Of a stretch of DNA of 64,000 nt, positions 26,504 to 38,427 are shown one piece after another. The position numbers and the translations under genes were made by a program. How positions within the stretch are numbered: the first letter of the stretch is position 1; each line of letters starts with the position of its first letter. The notes beneath the pieces were generated by a model. It made no database searches and was not told the DNA's origin. It saw only the letters and a list, made by a program, of their open reading frames with translations. Source of the stretch: Citrus sinensis (lineage: Eukaryota; Streptophyta; Magnoliopsida; Sapindales; Rutaceae); the NCBI RefSeq assembly GCF_022201045.2, contig NC_068562.1, forward strand, positions 1,550,001-1,614,000, read 5' to 3'.

Positions 26504-27056
26504 TGAATTTTTTTCTTATCTTTCACCTTTTAACATTTTTAATTTCTTTTATGTTCTGTCTATCAATTTCATTTTAATAAGAAGTACTCATATTATAAAA
26601 TATTTGCAGCTAAATATCGGCATCTGCTGGGACTGGGAGGAAGCAGCGGTCTCCCATTTACGGCATACGAAATGATATCTCGACAAGTATTTTGGAGAAG
26701 AAACAGTAAGAAAAAGAAAAACGTACTTTTAGGAGCACAGTGGGAGAAACGTGTCAGTCATTGATTGGTGGATTGGCACTGTCCTTTACGTAGAAGATAA
26801 ACAAAGCAAAAGACAAATATATATTGCTAAGGCCAGCATTTGATTACGAGGGCCCCCCAAATCCACCATCAACTGAATTCACGATCTTACCAGCCCATAA
26901 ATTTTAAAAAGAATAGAGTACATTATTAATTAATTAATTTACCTCCGATATATCGAAAATTTAAGGTATGTATATTGCATTGTTCTGGTATTAATAATGA
27001 TGATTCGTAATCGTATATGTGGAGTAATGGACTCCCCTGCTAAAAACGCTTGAGTC

Positions 27057-27395
27057 TTTTTAATGGAAATTGTGATTATATCCCACTGCATCTGGGTAAT
27101 TTTAAGTAAATATACTTTTTTTAAAAAAAAAAATTGGGTGATGTACACGGTGGTAATATCAGAGGCTGTAATTCGTAATTTTCATAATTTACACGTGCCA
27201 TTTTCCTGCAGAGGGTTCTTCAAAAGCAATCTTGAATAAGCTTAGCTAAGATAGCTAAGATTGTTTCTGAGCAAACTTGCAAGTGGTCCACTATAGCTCC
27301 CGTGCTCCAAGGAATGTGATGACAGTCTGTTTGGAACTTTGGATGAAGTGTGCTCAGTCAGCAGAATTTTCTAAGTTTCACACAATGAGATGATT
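27057..27395. repeat. Diverged duplication, copy 1, segment b
   Basis: Contains TTTTAATGGAAATTGTGATT, GGGTAATTTTAAGTAAATAT and CAAAAGCAATCTTGAATAAG. It is repeated with clear but lower identity (perhaps 80%) at 28006-28350, same orientation, with small insertions and deletions. Confidence 0.8.
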
Positions 27396-27396
27396 G

Positions 27397-27399
<3 letters not shown>

Positions 27400-27455
<56 letters not shown>
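27400..27455. repeat. (TA)n microsatellite, about 28 repeats
   Basis: An uninterrupted TA run exactly at the junction between the two copies of the duplicated block. Confidence 0.95.
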
Positions 27456-27460
<5 letters not shown>

Positions 27461-27526
27461 AAATTAAAAATATTATTAAAATTATATATATTTAAATATA
27501 TTAGAGATTATAGGGTGATATTTCAT

Positions 27527-27728
27527 TTATTATTACACAAATCTATATTTTTTAGCGTGTGTTGAATTTTAAGTATGCGTTTTAGAGTTGTCAATTGTAG
27601 TGATGTCTATAATTTTGTTTAGAATGTGGTGACTATTGCTCCTTGGTATTAATTTTCGTATGTTATATACTCATTGAACTGTATTTGAGAAGCAAAAATG
27701 CATTCAAGGTAACTTTTTAATTTTTAAT
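27527..27728. repeat. Diverged duplication, copy 2, segment a
   Basis: Second copy of 26301-26503. It is followed by a (TA)n-(CA)n compound microsatellite at about 27735-27770. Confidence 0.85.
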
Positions 27729-27737
27729 AGTGTATTA

Positions 27738-27771
<34 letters not shown>

Positions 27772-28005
27772 GTCGAATAATAATAATTATTAAATTAATG
27801 GTGTTTTTGAAAGTGAAGTGCTATAACTTTTAAGCTACAGTTACTCTAGAGTAAAAGGTATAACTATGAAATAAAACTGAGAAAGAAAAAAAAATATTGA
27901 ACTGCCAAAACTCAGATGTAAAGTATTACGAAACACCTTAATTGATAGGTTTTGACAGTCCAATTAACATATTCCATTGGATTTGTGATCAATTAAAAAA
28001 ATATA

Positions 28006-28350
28006 TTTTTAATGAAAGTTGTGATCATATCCCGCTGCATTTGGGTAATTTTAAGTAAATATACATTTTATAAAAATTAAAAAAATTTGGGTGGCCTACA
28101 CGGTGGTGATATTAGAGGCTGTAATTTGTAATTATCATAATTCACTTTTTAACATAATAACATCCCATTTTCCTGCGAAGGATTCTTCAAAAGCAACCTT
28201 GAATAAGCCTGCTAAGATATATAGGTAAGATTTTTTCTGAGCAAAATTGCAAGTGGCCCACCGCAGCTCTCCCGCTTCGAGGAATGTCATTACGGTCTGC
28301 TTGCATGAAGGTTGTTCAGTTAGCAGAATTTTCTTAAGTTTCATAATTAG
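28006..28350. repeat. Diverged duplication, copy 2, segment b
   Basis: Second copy of 27057-27395. The gap between segments a and b is about 280 bp here against about 550 bp in copy 1, so one copy gained or lost sequence after the duplication. Confidence 0.8.
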
Positions 28351-31300
28351 AACAATTTTTTTTTTCTTTCTGTACAGTAATGATATTATTATTTTGAAAT
28401 GTACTATTTCGAAGCAAATAAAATTGAGCCAAATAAATGAGAAAATAATTAAAAAGTTAGGTGAGATATGAACAATTGAACATGTGAATGCAATCATAAA
28501 AAATGAAAATTAGTTAGAAACTTATAATAATTGATTTGGGGCCAGGCTTTATAGAGACACTCGACTCGACCACCTTAATTATCATAATTTTAATATACCC
28601 ATGCCAACTTGAAGTTTAATGCTAATTTTGTACCAGTCAACTACGGAGGTAGCTATACCTTTGCGAATAATTTCAAAAAGTCTAAATTATAATTGGACTT
28701 GAACCACTTCCGAACGCCATGAAATATAAAATGAGGAAACAGAATTTCAACTTGCATTAAACATGTATAACAACAACAATGATAATAGTAATCATCAATC
28801 ATCAACTTAAAGACTAATGAAAATTAATTAGTTAATTCTATCTATAGGTGCTTTTGAGATGATAAATTTATATTTTATCAAAACATTTACATTTGGTAAA
28901 ATATATCTAAAACTTTATCGATGGATTCCAAAATTTGTCAACAGGAATATGTATTAAATAATTGTTGCATTACTAAATATTAAGAACGTGTAATTTTATC
29001 AGAATTGTTACTGAAAGAAATTTCTAATACGTTTAATTGAATGCTAATTATACTCTCAATTTAATGTCAAAAAAAATTGTTTCTAAATAATAATTCAAGT
29101 GATTTGACCAATTGCAGTGAGAGAAAAAGGATTTTCATAACACCATCATAAATGGAGGTTAATTAATTTTATTTGGGGTCAGATATTATATATTCCATTC
29201 CTTTTTTTTTTTCTTTATCCATGCAAAACTGAGGTGAGTTATGCTATAGTTTTTAAGTAGTATTTTAACTATTACAATCTGAAGATAACATTCATTAATG
29301 GGATGGTATGATGAAGCAACAAGTAATTTTTATTAGTTATTAAATTAATCGTTTAGAAAATGACTGTCACATTAATATTTAGGATAAAATCAATCAGATA
29401 CTAGTTGAGAAATGTTGAACTATCGCTTAAAAAAAAATATGCAGAAGCTACTGTAGAAAAATATTATGAAGCAAGCACTGTACAGAAATTGAGGATGGAC
29501 AGAAATGAAGTCTCCGTTAACAAAGGAGGAAGGAGCTACAAGGAATTGAAAAGTGAAAAAGAAGAGAGCTGAATAAGTGCTAGAGATGTGGACGCGCAGT
29601 CCACGTAGGACGGTGGTGGTCGGCCGTTAGTCACCAATCAAGCGGCGGAACGCATCATTGAACTTATTAATTAGACCGCCCCATCCGTGGTCCCACCACC
29701 ATTGAACATCTTCACTCTAAAAGCCGGGGCGGCCACCCAAATCATCAAATACAAAACCAAATAAAAAAATAACATATGTGAACAATGGTGTTAATAATAA
29801 CTTCTACACACAAAAATACAAATAAATATTAACATAAAAAAAAGAAAATGGAGATAAACAGAGCTTGCGTAACCAGCAGAAGGAGATCCTGGGGTCCCCC
29901 AAAGGATCTTAACTCTTTTGACATCGACCCTTCTCCAAACTCTCTCTCTCTCTCTCTCCCTTTGTGACCGAGTTTTATGAATAATAACACCTTACCCATA
30001 AGAATTTTATGTTTGTTAGGGCATTTTAACTTAATATAATTTCTGGTGGTTGGAGCCGAGATATCACCGTTTAATCTACTGAAAATCAATATATTTAAAT
30101 TATATGTGCCCGCGTGTGTGTTAACCCAACTCTTCAGCTTCACCTTCACTCTTCTTTCTCTTTACTATTATTGCATGCTAAGAGTTACTTTCTCTTTATA
30201 CCAAGGTGTGAAACACAAGCTTCTTTCTTGGGGCAAAACTATCATTGCTTCCTTATAGGTATTAATCCTTGCGTTGCATTGACAATAAAATATATATATA
30301 TATATGTCACTTTCTAGACTCCCTAATGACAGCTTCACTAATAAGACTAGCTATAATTGAAAATTACTATATGTTTTAGACTTATTTGATGGAAATTTGT
30401 TTGTATCTTAATTAATTATCTAAATATATTGTTAATTATTTTACTCTATGAGATGATGATTGATCATAATGTGAATTTGAGTGGAATTCTTATGGCTAAT
30501 TAATTCATATATACATACATATATATGGTGATTTTCTAGTGCGGATACTCACATATTTTAATATTATAATTTGTTTATACACCATATGGTGTATTGGTGC
30601 TTCTATTATTTTTTCATACATCATATGGCTAATTAACTAATATACCATATGGTGTGTACAACGAATGCATATTTAAAAAAATGGGAGCAATATTTGAAAA
30701 TGTAGATATTGGTAGTATTAAAATCCAACAATTAATTCTTTCTTAAAATATTTGGATATATAACTAGGGTTTGATGTTAATATCATCATCGAGAAAACAA
30801 TAATTTATGGTTGGAGAGAGTGGCTCAATGACTTCTTTACATTTGGAGTATGGATGAACAACTGACAGCCACCTATCAAAAAGAAAAAGTAATTAATAAA
30901 AGGAAAAATACAAAGCAACGAACGGCACAGCTTTTCAATCATGACTAGGAGTTCAAAAATCTAATAATCTAGAACCAACTTCAGGAAAAATAGAAAAAAA
31001 AATAGTGAAGCAATTGGCACATATAAGTATCTTCGCTCTACAATAGAAGTTTCCACTCTGCAGATCACGGGGCGCATGATTAAGAGCGTGCGTGTCATTT
31101 GTTCATTGATTTGCCATCTACAATAATCTATACGTTGGAAAGTAGAGGATTACAATAGAATACATGATTTGACGTACAGTAAATCTCAGTAAGCATGAAT
31201 GCGAGAGAAAGATGGGCCAACATTGATAGCCACCGGTGAACTGAGGGATCTTAGCCAGCGGCTAGAATAATAGCTGATGGTGTTTCGTAATGCTTTGGTA

Positions 31301-33574
31301 ACTTTGGTTTTTGGAATGCCCCGTGTAACCGTGTTCATGAATAAGATTTAAGTGGGGGCCGGGGTCCAACTTACATTGATGATTGCACTCATGAATTGAC
31401 TTGATAGGTCTCTTGCTTGCCTTGCACAGACATTCCTTCTTTTTGTTCTCCATACAAAGATGGCCTTGATGAGAAATTCTGTTCGTGCTAGTTTGTCAAA
31501 AAGGTACCGTTCTTTTACTTCTTGCCGTTCCCTTTTCTCCTCCGACTTTTTGTCTTTTTGTTTTCTTTTCCCAAGCCAATTAAGTAACTTTCTTATTGAA
31601 CCTTCGATTAGACTTATAGCTTGTATGTATCATGAATGACATTAGCGCTAGGCACATCATCTTTATTGGTATTAAATGGGTAATTCAGATTGGAATTCAC
31701 TTCTAAAATCAAATTACTTAATTGGCCTGGTTTGTCATAAATTTATATATTATACGTATGAAAGTAAAAATTGTGCCATTAAAATTGAATGATAATCATA
31801 TTAATATTATCATTGCATAATAATGGATTCTTGGTGAAGATTTCTAGTCATTATTAAGAATGATAGAAAGGAAACTGTAACTTTGTGTAAATTCATCGAA
31901 ACTTGAATTGGTCTCCCAATTATCTTCCCTTGTATACGGTAGCCTAGCTCATTACACTTCTATAAAAGATGAAAATGAAACTAATCACAAAAGTTAAACG
32001 AAAGCATAATGAAATCATTACATTTCGATGAGGGTGTCCACATATCCTCTTATAATTATTTCTAAAGTAATGTTTTCCATGGATTTCCCTTACACATTTT
32101 TGGGGACCCATCATCTATTTGGTTTTTATATATATGATAACTAAAATGAACGTGTGGCTCAATACTTCCATAAGAAGATGCTGACATTTCCACAAAGTAA
32201 TATGAGCCTGTTAATCATCTTCATTTCATTATAAGCACAGTATCTGTATATCCATGGAAAAATTAAAGTCAATTACTTTTTAGTCTTTGGGAACGATAAC
32301 ATTAATGCACTTGGAAGATTTAACGATAATATACAATAATGAAAGGAATTGAATCATGTAATTATCTTTTTATTCCAAACTTAATCACATTGTATTGAAG
32401 GTTAAGCATTTGCACGTTCATTACAAGCATTAACTTACATGTTGGTATGTAATCCGTAATTAACTTTACATAATGAGCTTTATTTTATTATAATTAACAA
32501 TCTAAAGTATAATTAACATAATGGCAATATAAATAAATTACTAAACCTTCGATAATGTGACGTAATAGCTAAATTAAAAGGTACATTCCCCTTCCAGTAA
32601 CCGATGGCTTGTTCCACAAGATTTTTCAACTAATGATTTAATAATATAGCAGAGGAATTGATAGATAGGATATTATAGCCTAAAGACACATTGTAGGCTT
32701 TATGATATCTGGTTAAAAGTAACAAATTAACTACCGCACAAGTACTTTGGTCTGTTTTTCGTTGGCATAAGGGGTTCCGTATCTTCTTACTGGTACTATA
32801 TAAATCCTTATTATTTCCAGTGAACAAATTCAATTCCTTCATTTCAAAACCAGTAATTATCGTGCCCCTTTATGATGCTTTATCTAAAGTTAACCCCGAT
32901 CATGCAACTTGTGGCGTTGTTTTCCATTGTTATCGTGGCTCTTATGTTGGCCTTATCTGGTATGTCCCTCGGTATCCAAACAGCTCTGTATGCATATAGG
33001 TCATGGTTGCGGTTTTGGTAATGGAGCATGCCTTCGTTAATGGTTGGAAGAATTTATGACTTAATGTGATTCTACGCTGGTGATTTTGCTCCTTTCTAAT
33101 CCCCATTTGGATCCCTTCTAGATGTTGGATAATCGTTAGGTACAATTGTCGTCATCTTGTATATGCTGTGAATTTTTGTTTCTCTCACACTTATTGAGAA
33201 AACAACAGTGTGGATGTCAAGACTTCACTAGTTGGTCCTGTCTACCAGTAGAGATTAGAAACCTCCTCAATAAGGATGCTAATAGTTTTCCCAGCTATCT
33301 ATTTCATTCTGGTTTTATTTATGCATCGCTCTTTGCTTTCTCTGCAGAGCTTCCGCTCCTTTCTATTCTATCTTAATGTCTTTCTTAAGTAGAAAGGGTC
33401 ATTATATTCCCCATTAGTGTTAAAACTTACTCTCTTCTTAATTTAATATAACCTCTATCAATAATTTGACTACCAAAATATCCTCATCACACCCTTTCCT
33501 GAAAGAAGAACAATCCATCATTGCATAGAGCATCTCTCAACCACAAAACCTTGTTAAGTGAAGCTTCATGCACT

Positions 33575-33660
33575 ATTGTGGGTGTTAGTTCAATTAGTGA
33601 CATATCTGAGGTGGAAAATCCAAGATTTGAGGTTTGAAACCAAAAAAAAAGAAAAAGAAA
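33575..33660 (+). mobile_element. Possible degenerate tRNA-like retroposon
   Basis: TAGTTCAATTAGTGA resembles a tRNA box A region and GAGGTTTGAAACC resembles box B. An A-rich tail with G interruptions (AAAAAAAAAGAAAAAG) follows immediately. No target-site duplication could be recognised, so this is weak. Confidence 0.3.
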
Positions 33661-34769
33661 GGTGCACGCCTAATATTCCCAACCAGATTTATTTTCATTA
33701 AAAGGGGTGTAATCAGATTTTAATGAGATGTGTTTAGAACCACAGTATCACTCCGGCATTGTTTTTAAGTGGAATATATTCTATTGCTTCGTAAGCAAGA
33801 CCTGTCAAATGAGGACTTGCTAACATACGAAAGCTTACAACTCTGATTGAATTTAACAGGCCCTTTGGGCCCATATGTGGATCGCTAGAAATAAGATTGT
33901 TGGATGGAAATCCACAATGTATGAACAGAGACGTGGGCCTCTCTACCTTGACAGTTCAATCGGCATTGAAAGAAGTTAATACCAGTGGTAAGCTCTTATC
34001 ACCACGAGTGACAATAAAACTGTTTAAAAGTGATTGCGGGTATTCCATTGCGGAGCCCAATATGTGATTGAATTCGGAGCTTTCAGCATCACGTCGACAC
34101 TGTAGGAGTAAGGAGCATGTGCAAAATCTTGGGAGTAAATTTGGTATTTAAAGAACATACTCGTCGTTGCTCTTAAGTAGTTGTGAGCACTTTTAATTGA
34201 CGATAACATCGTATGTTCCTCTCGTTAACCTGTTCCTTCAAAATTCATCAGACCAGGGATTGAACAAAGTTGACCTGTTAAAGAGGCCAAAAGTGCAGCT
34301 GAGAATATAACTCGAGGAAACAAAGTCATGGGATGCCACAGAAATGTAATTAAAGGCTGCTTATTACGTCCGTTACAAGTGCTTTATCCGGACTTGTTCT
34401 TCTATGGATAACCAATGCTCAATTGTACTGCCCTTGCTTTATTTGAGTGCTTCAGTTGCTGTTTTGAGCTTTCTGCATGCTTGTAATTAAAGTAGAAAAG
34501 CCATCTAAAGCACTATATATATCATATTACTGTCCTGCATGTTGTGTTCAGAATACATGAAGTTCTTGGCGGAACTACCATTGTACGATCCTTTGCTTTG
34601 TGCTAAGCAACTTGTCCAATACAATTAGGATGTAAGACGTTATTTTAGGATTTTGTTAATTTAGGCCCATTAATGTATATATTTTTTTAATTCCAATCAA
34701 TTATTGTATGTGTTTTAATCTTTTATTTCTAATATAATTGTCATTTAGTTTTCCTTTAAATTCACTTAT

Positions 34770-34870
34770 GAAAGTAATTCTACTCTATTATAAATAGGGA
34801 GGTTTTGGATTAATAAAAATCCTTCTTTTATAATTCATTTACAATTATATATCAAAATCTCTCTTTAAGA
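34770..34870 (+). mobile_element. Possible LTR promoter remnant
   Basis: CTCTATTATAAATAGGGAGG followed by AATAAAAATCC and a T-rich stretch looks like the TATA and poly(A)-signal region of a plant LTR. No paired LTR, primer-binding site or coding frame was found nearby. Confidence 0.25.
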
Positions 34871-35334
34871 GTTGTTTGAATTAAAGTGTTATATAATCTT
34901 ATTTAAAGCATTATAAAAATCTTTATTAAGTCATTTGGTTCATAATGAAATCTATTTATAATTTTATTAGTGTAATTTAATCACGTTAGCTTAGTTCAGT
35001 TCTATAATTATATTTAGTGTTTGCTATGTCGCTCGGTCAATTTCTTTTGATTAGATGAATGGATTCTATAATTCTTGACAAATTTTGTTTTCATTGTTTT
35101 TAATGATTGTTACAACGGAAATGGAGGCTGCTGATTTTGTTATTTTCAACCAGTACTCTATAATGACAAAGTTACAACATTGTTTTCGATCAAAATTCTA
35201 TTAGCCTTAGCCATATATTCTCTTTCTCTGCTTCATGTATCTTTCTCTGTAAAGCTTATCGACTTATTCCCATAGTTCAAAGTTCAAATCTGAGATCCAC
35301 AGCCACCACCTTTTTGTTAGTTGATAAGCTTTGA

Positions 35335-35545
35335 ACGACATGGACGACAAATCGTCTATATAGAAACGACAGGCAATATAATTCCTACACCAGAAGAAGA
35401 CAAATCGTTTACAAGTGTTCCTAGCGTTAATATCTGTACGGAGAAAATGTGCACGCTCAGTCGTTTAATATTAAACGATATGTCATGTGATTAGAAAATT
35501 TACGGACGTTATGTCGTATAATAATTTTGAAGAAACAAACGACAA
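35335..35545. repeat. Cluster of AACGAC/GTCGTT motifs, transposon-end-like
   Basis: About nine copies of short AACGAC, AAATCGT and GTCGTT-type motifs occur in both orientations within 210 bp. They are bounded on the right by GACAAAAACTGGTG (35553-35566) and have TACACCAGAAGAAGAC (35386-35401) inside. Dense subterminal repeats of this kind are typical of CACTA or Mutator transposon ends. No transposase or paired end is seen. Confidence 0.4.
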
Positions 35546-35990
35546 CCTTTCGAGACAAAAACTGGTGAAATTTTAACCACGATTTCGCCAAAAACCAACT
35601 GCCCCTAAATCCTAAATCTTCAGTTCAAATTTTATACACACAAACACGAGCAAAGTCTCCAACTTTAGCACCCTAGAATTTAGACGCCGCAAGTCACTAA
35701 TTTCCCTTACGCATTTCGTATTTTTGAGAAAAAGAGCACTTGTATTTTCAGATTCTGCAGTTTATGCAGAATTTTCTTTAAGCTGCACAAAATTATTTCT
35801 TTAATTACTAGAAAACGATAGATCATCTATCACAAGTTCCATTTTATTTGCACATTCCAATTTTCTGATCTGTTGAGTTGCTGAGTGCCACGTAAAGCTT
35901 CTTTTGTTCTGTTATTTCTTTTTATAAATGAAATATAGGAGGATCCCATCATCGTAAATTGTCAGACCTTGAAAGACTGCTCATTGACAT

Positions 35991-36150
35991 GTCGGGTCGT
36001 GCAATATGTCCTCCTATATACCGTACCCTGACTAGAAACTTCAATTGGAGATGCTTTCTAATTTATGTTTGTCGGGTCGTGCAATATGTCCTCCTATATA
36101 CCGTACCCTGACTAGAAACTTCAATTGGAGATGCTTTCTAATTTATGTTT
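35991..36150. repeat. Perfect 80-bp tandem duplication
   Basis: Positions 35991-36070 and 36071-36150 are identical over all 80 bases (begin GTCGGGTCGTGCAATATGTC). It lies 280 bp past the CCD7 stop codon. Confidence 0.97.
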
Positions 36151-36426
36151 GTTTTCTTTGCCATCTTGTTAAGTGTTAACGAAGAAGCTATGTATTTTGG
36201 TTACTTCTGGAATTTCAAATTTATAGGGCATTTGTAATGACAGTTACAGTCTACAAATATCAGTCACATATTCTCTGCTGACTGTAACACATAAATTTCT
36301 CAGCAAAATACAAGTGTTAAGGCACAGTAGCTATAAAATATTCACATATTCTCAATACTTTGAGTTGGATAACTGTAGATTTGTGGTAGAGTTTTCACTC
36401 TACAGGTAAATGTTCAATAAGCTGGA

Positions 36427-37946
36427 TTACGGCAAATGATGTTTAATTAACCAAGTGTTGTTGTCCCAGAAACCATGAAAACCGAGAGGGAAATTGAGAT
36501 GTCTGGGGACTTCAAGTCTAGCTACTAGTGCATCAGCTTCTCCAATCTTTTTGGGGTTCAAAATAATAAGATAGCACCTCTGTATTGAAACTGCATACTG
36601 CAAAAGACAACGGAAACTAAGAAATACTGGAAACCAATAAAAAGTGACAAGTCAATGAGTTGATTTCTCACCTCAATAACTAGAAGATAACCATCATCTT
36701 CTTCAACTCCCTTGGGGACAAAAATAGGCTCACCAATAAATCTTCGAGTTCCAACAGACCATGTTTGAACAGACTTGGTTAACACATTTAGCTTCACTAC
36801 CGTATCGAATGGGAAATGTGGCAATGCTCTGCGAGTCCCTAAAGACGTCGCTGCATAAATGCAAGTAGTTTTTTGCCCGGAATACGTTGGATTTATGATA
36901 GGGAAATCCGACGACTTTTTCCACTGATTCAAAGGCTCCACACAACATTTTTGGCAATTCCCATCAACATCTAAGCTGATAGAAACCTGCCTCGCGAGGA
37001 AATGTTAATATGTCAATCTATTAGAAGGTATCAAACTAGTAATTTGATGAAAATTGTATGCATCTCTGTAAATTGTAAAAGCCGAGTGAATGAAGCGATA
37101 GAGTCCAGAGTACCTGAACAAGATGGGGCAACAACTGATATTCACTTTCTTTTAAATTCATGATTGAAGGATCTAGTCTTCCACTCTGCCAATTGTATCC
37201 TGTCAAGATAAAAGTTTTCAAATATTTGGTATTGTGGCTGAAGCAGCAGAACAAAATTTCATAACATCACTTACCGAACAGGTTTTGGAAATTAAACCAT
37301 TCATAGGAGCAAGAGCAAGCGTGTATTTGAATCTCTGTATTTCCGTCAACATCCTTAAGTTCAAAAGCATTGCCAACATGCAGCAACCACATTTGTGAAG
37401 GTGCTTCCACAGGCACCCGCCAATCTCGAACGCCAACAGATTTGTTTGGAAATCGTGGAAGCAAGTAAACGGGAGATGTGGGCTTGCTGGGATTCACTGA
37501 CAATGCCGAGATCATTGGCGATAATCCAGAAACTGCCGTCATTGATCCTGTATTTAAACATGTGAACAGTTAGTCATAAGAGAACATCAATAAAGAAACA
37601 AATTAAACCATCTTGCTTGGATAGAATTGTTTCATTACCGAGTACATCGAGCTTGACGCGGTTGGCGAATAATATGTAATGATTATCAGTAAAAGCCCAA
37701 TCGTGGATCATCAAGTGATCCGGAATATTGAATTCTTGCTTACTTAGTAACTTGAAATTCGAGTCAAATTCTGCCAAGATCAAGAAATTAAGTAAATTTC
37801 TACGTCTATATATGTAAAATTTGGTCCAGGATCCTCACATTACTAAAAAGTGATATGGTTTAGTCGTATTAACTTATTTTACTATTAATCTATATAGTTT
37901 AACAGTTTTTTGGGATTTTAACGAATTCATAATTTGAATTGGAATA

Positions 37947-38000
<54 letters not shown>

Positions 38001-38367
38001 TCTCTTATGCGGCATCTTCTTTTTTTTGCATACGTACACGCTATTAAGCCGTATGGTGTAATATAATCATTTTCAATCCACTGTTAAACCATGCGATTCA
38101 ATAGAGACATTGTTCCATTAACTATAAAATTATATGGTTTAATAACGTGTTTGTATTAAAAAAAAAAATTGAGGGCACCTGCATGTACATATGTATGTTT
38201 TTCAATCTAAATTTCTAGATTTGTGAAGTCTGAAAAAACTATTAAGATATATGGTTTAATAGTATAATGACTAAAAAAGTTATTAAGTCATTACACTGTT
38301 AAATTGTATGGCTTCATAATTTTTTTGGCCATTTATATAAGTCTAAAATTTTGGACTCGTTCAGTAC

Positions 38368-38427
<60 letters not shown>

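Larger units (their letters stand above)
28351..35330. other. Intergenic DNA, no gene recognised
   Basis: AT-rich. It holds CT-rich stretches (29941-29961), palindromic CACCATATGGTGT-type motifs at 30580-30660, a possible LTR promoter at 34.8 kb and a tRNA-like scrap at 33.6 kb. Frames up to 120 codons (28135-28497, minus) have no recognisable domain. Confidence 0.5.

Noticed and set aside
28135..28497. 120-codon minus-strand frame
   Set aside because: It lies across the second copy of the diverged duplication; the other copy does not keep the frame open, which argues against coding.
31262..31453. 63-codon frame rich in Cys and His (CNHQCK)
   Set aside because: Briefly resembles a zinc-binding peptide but has no signal peptide, known spacing or flanking exons.
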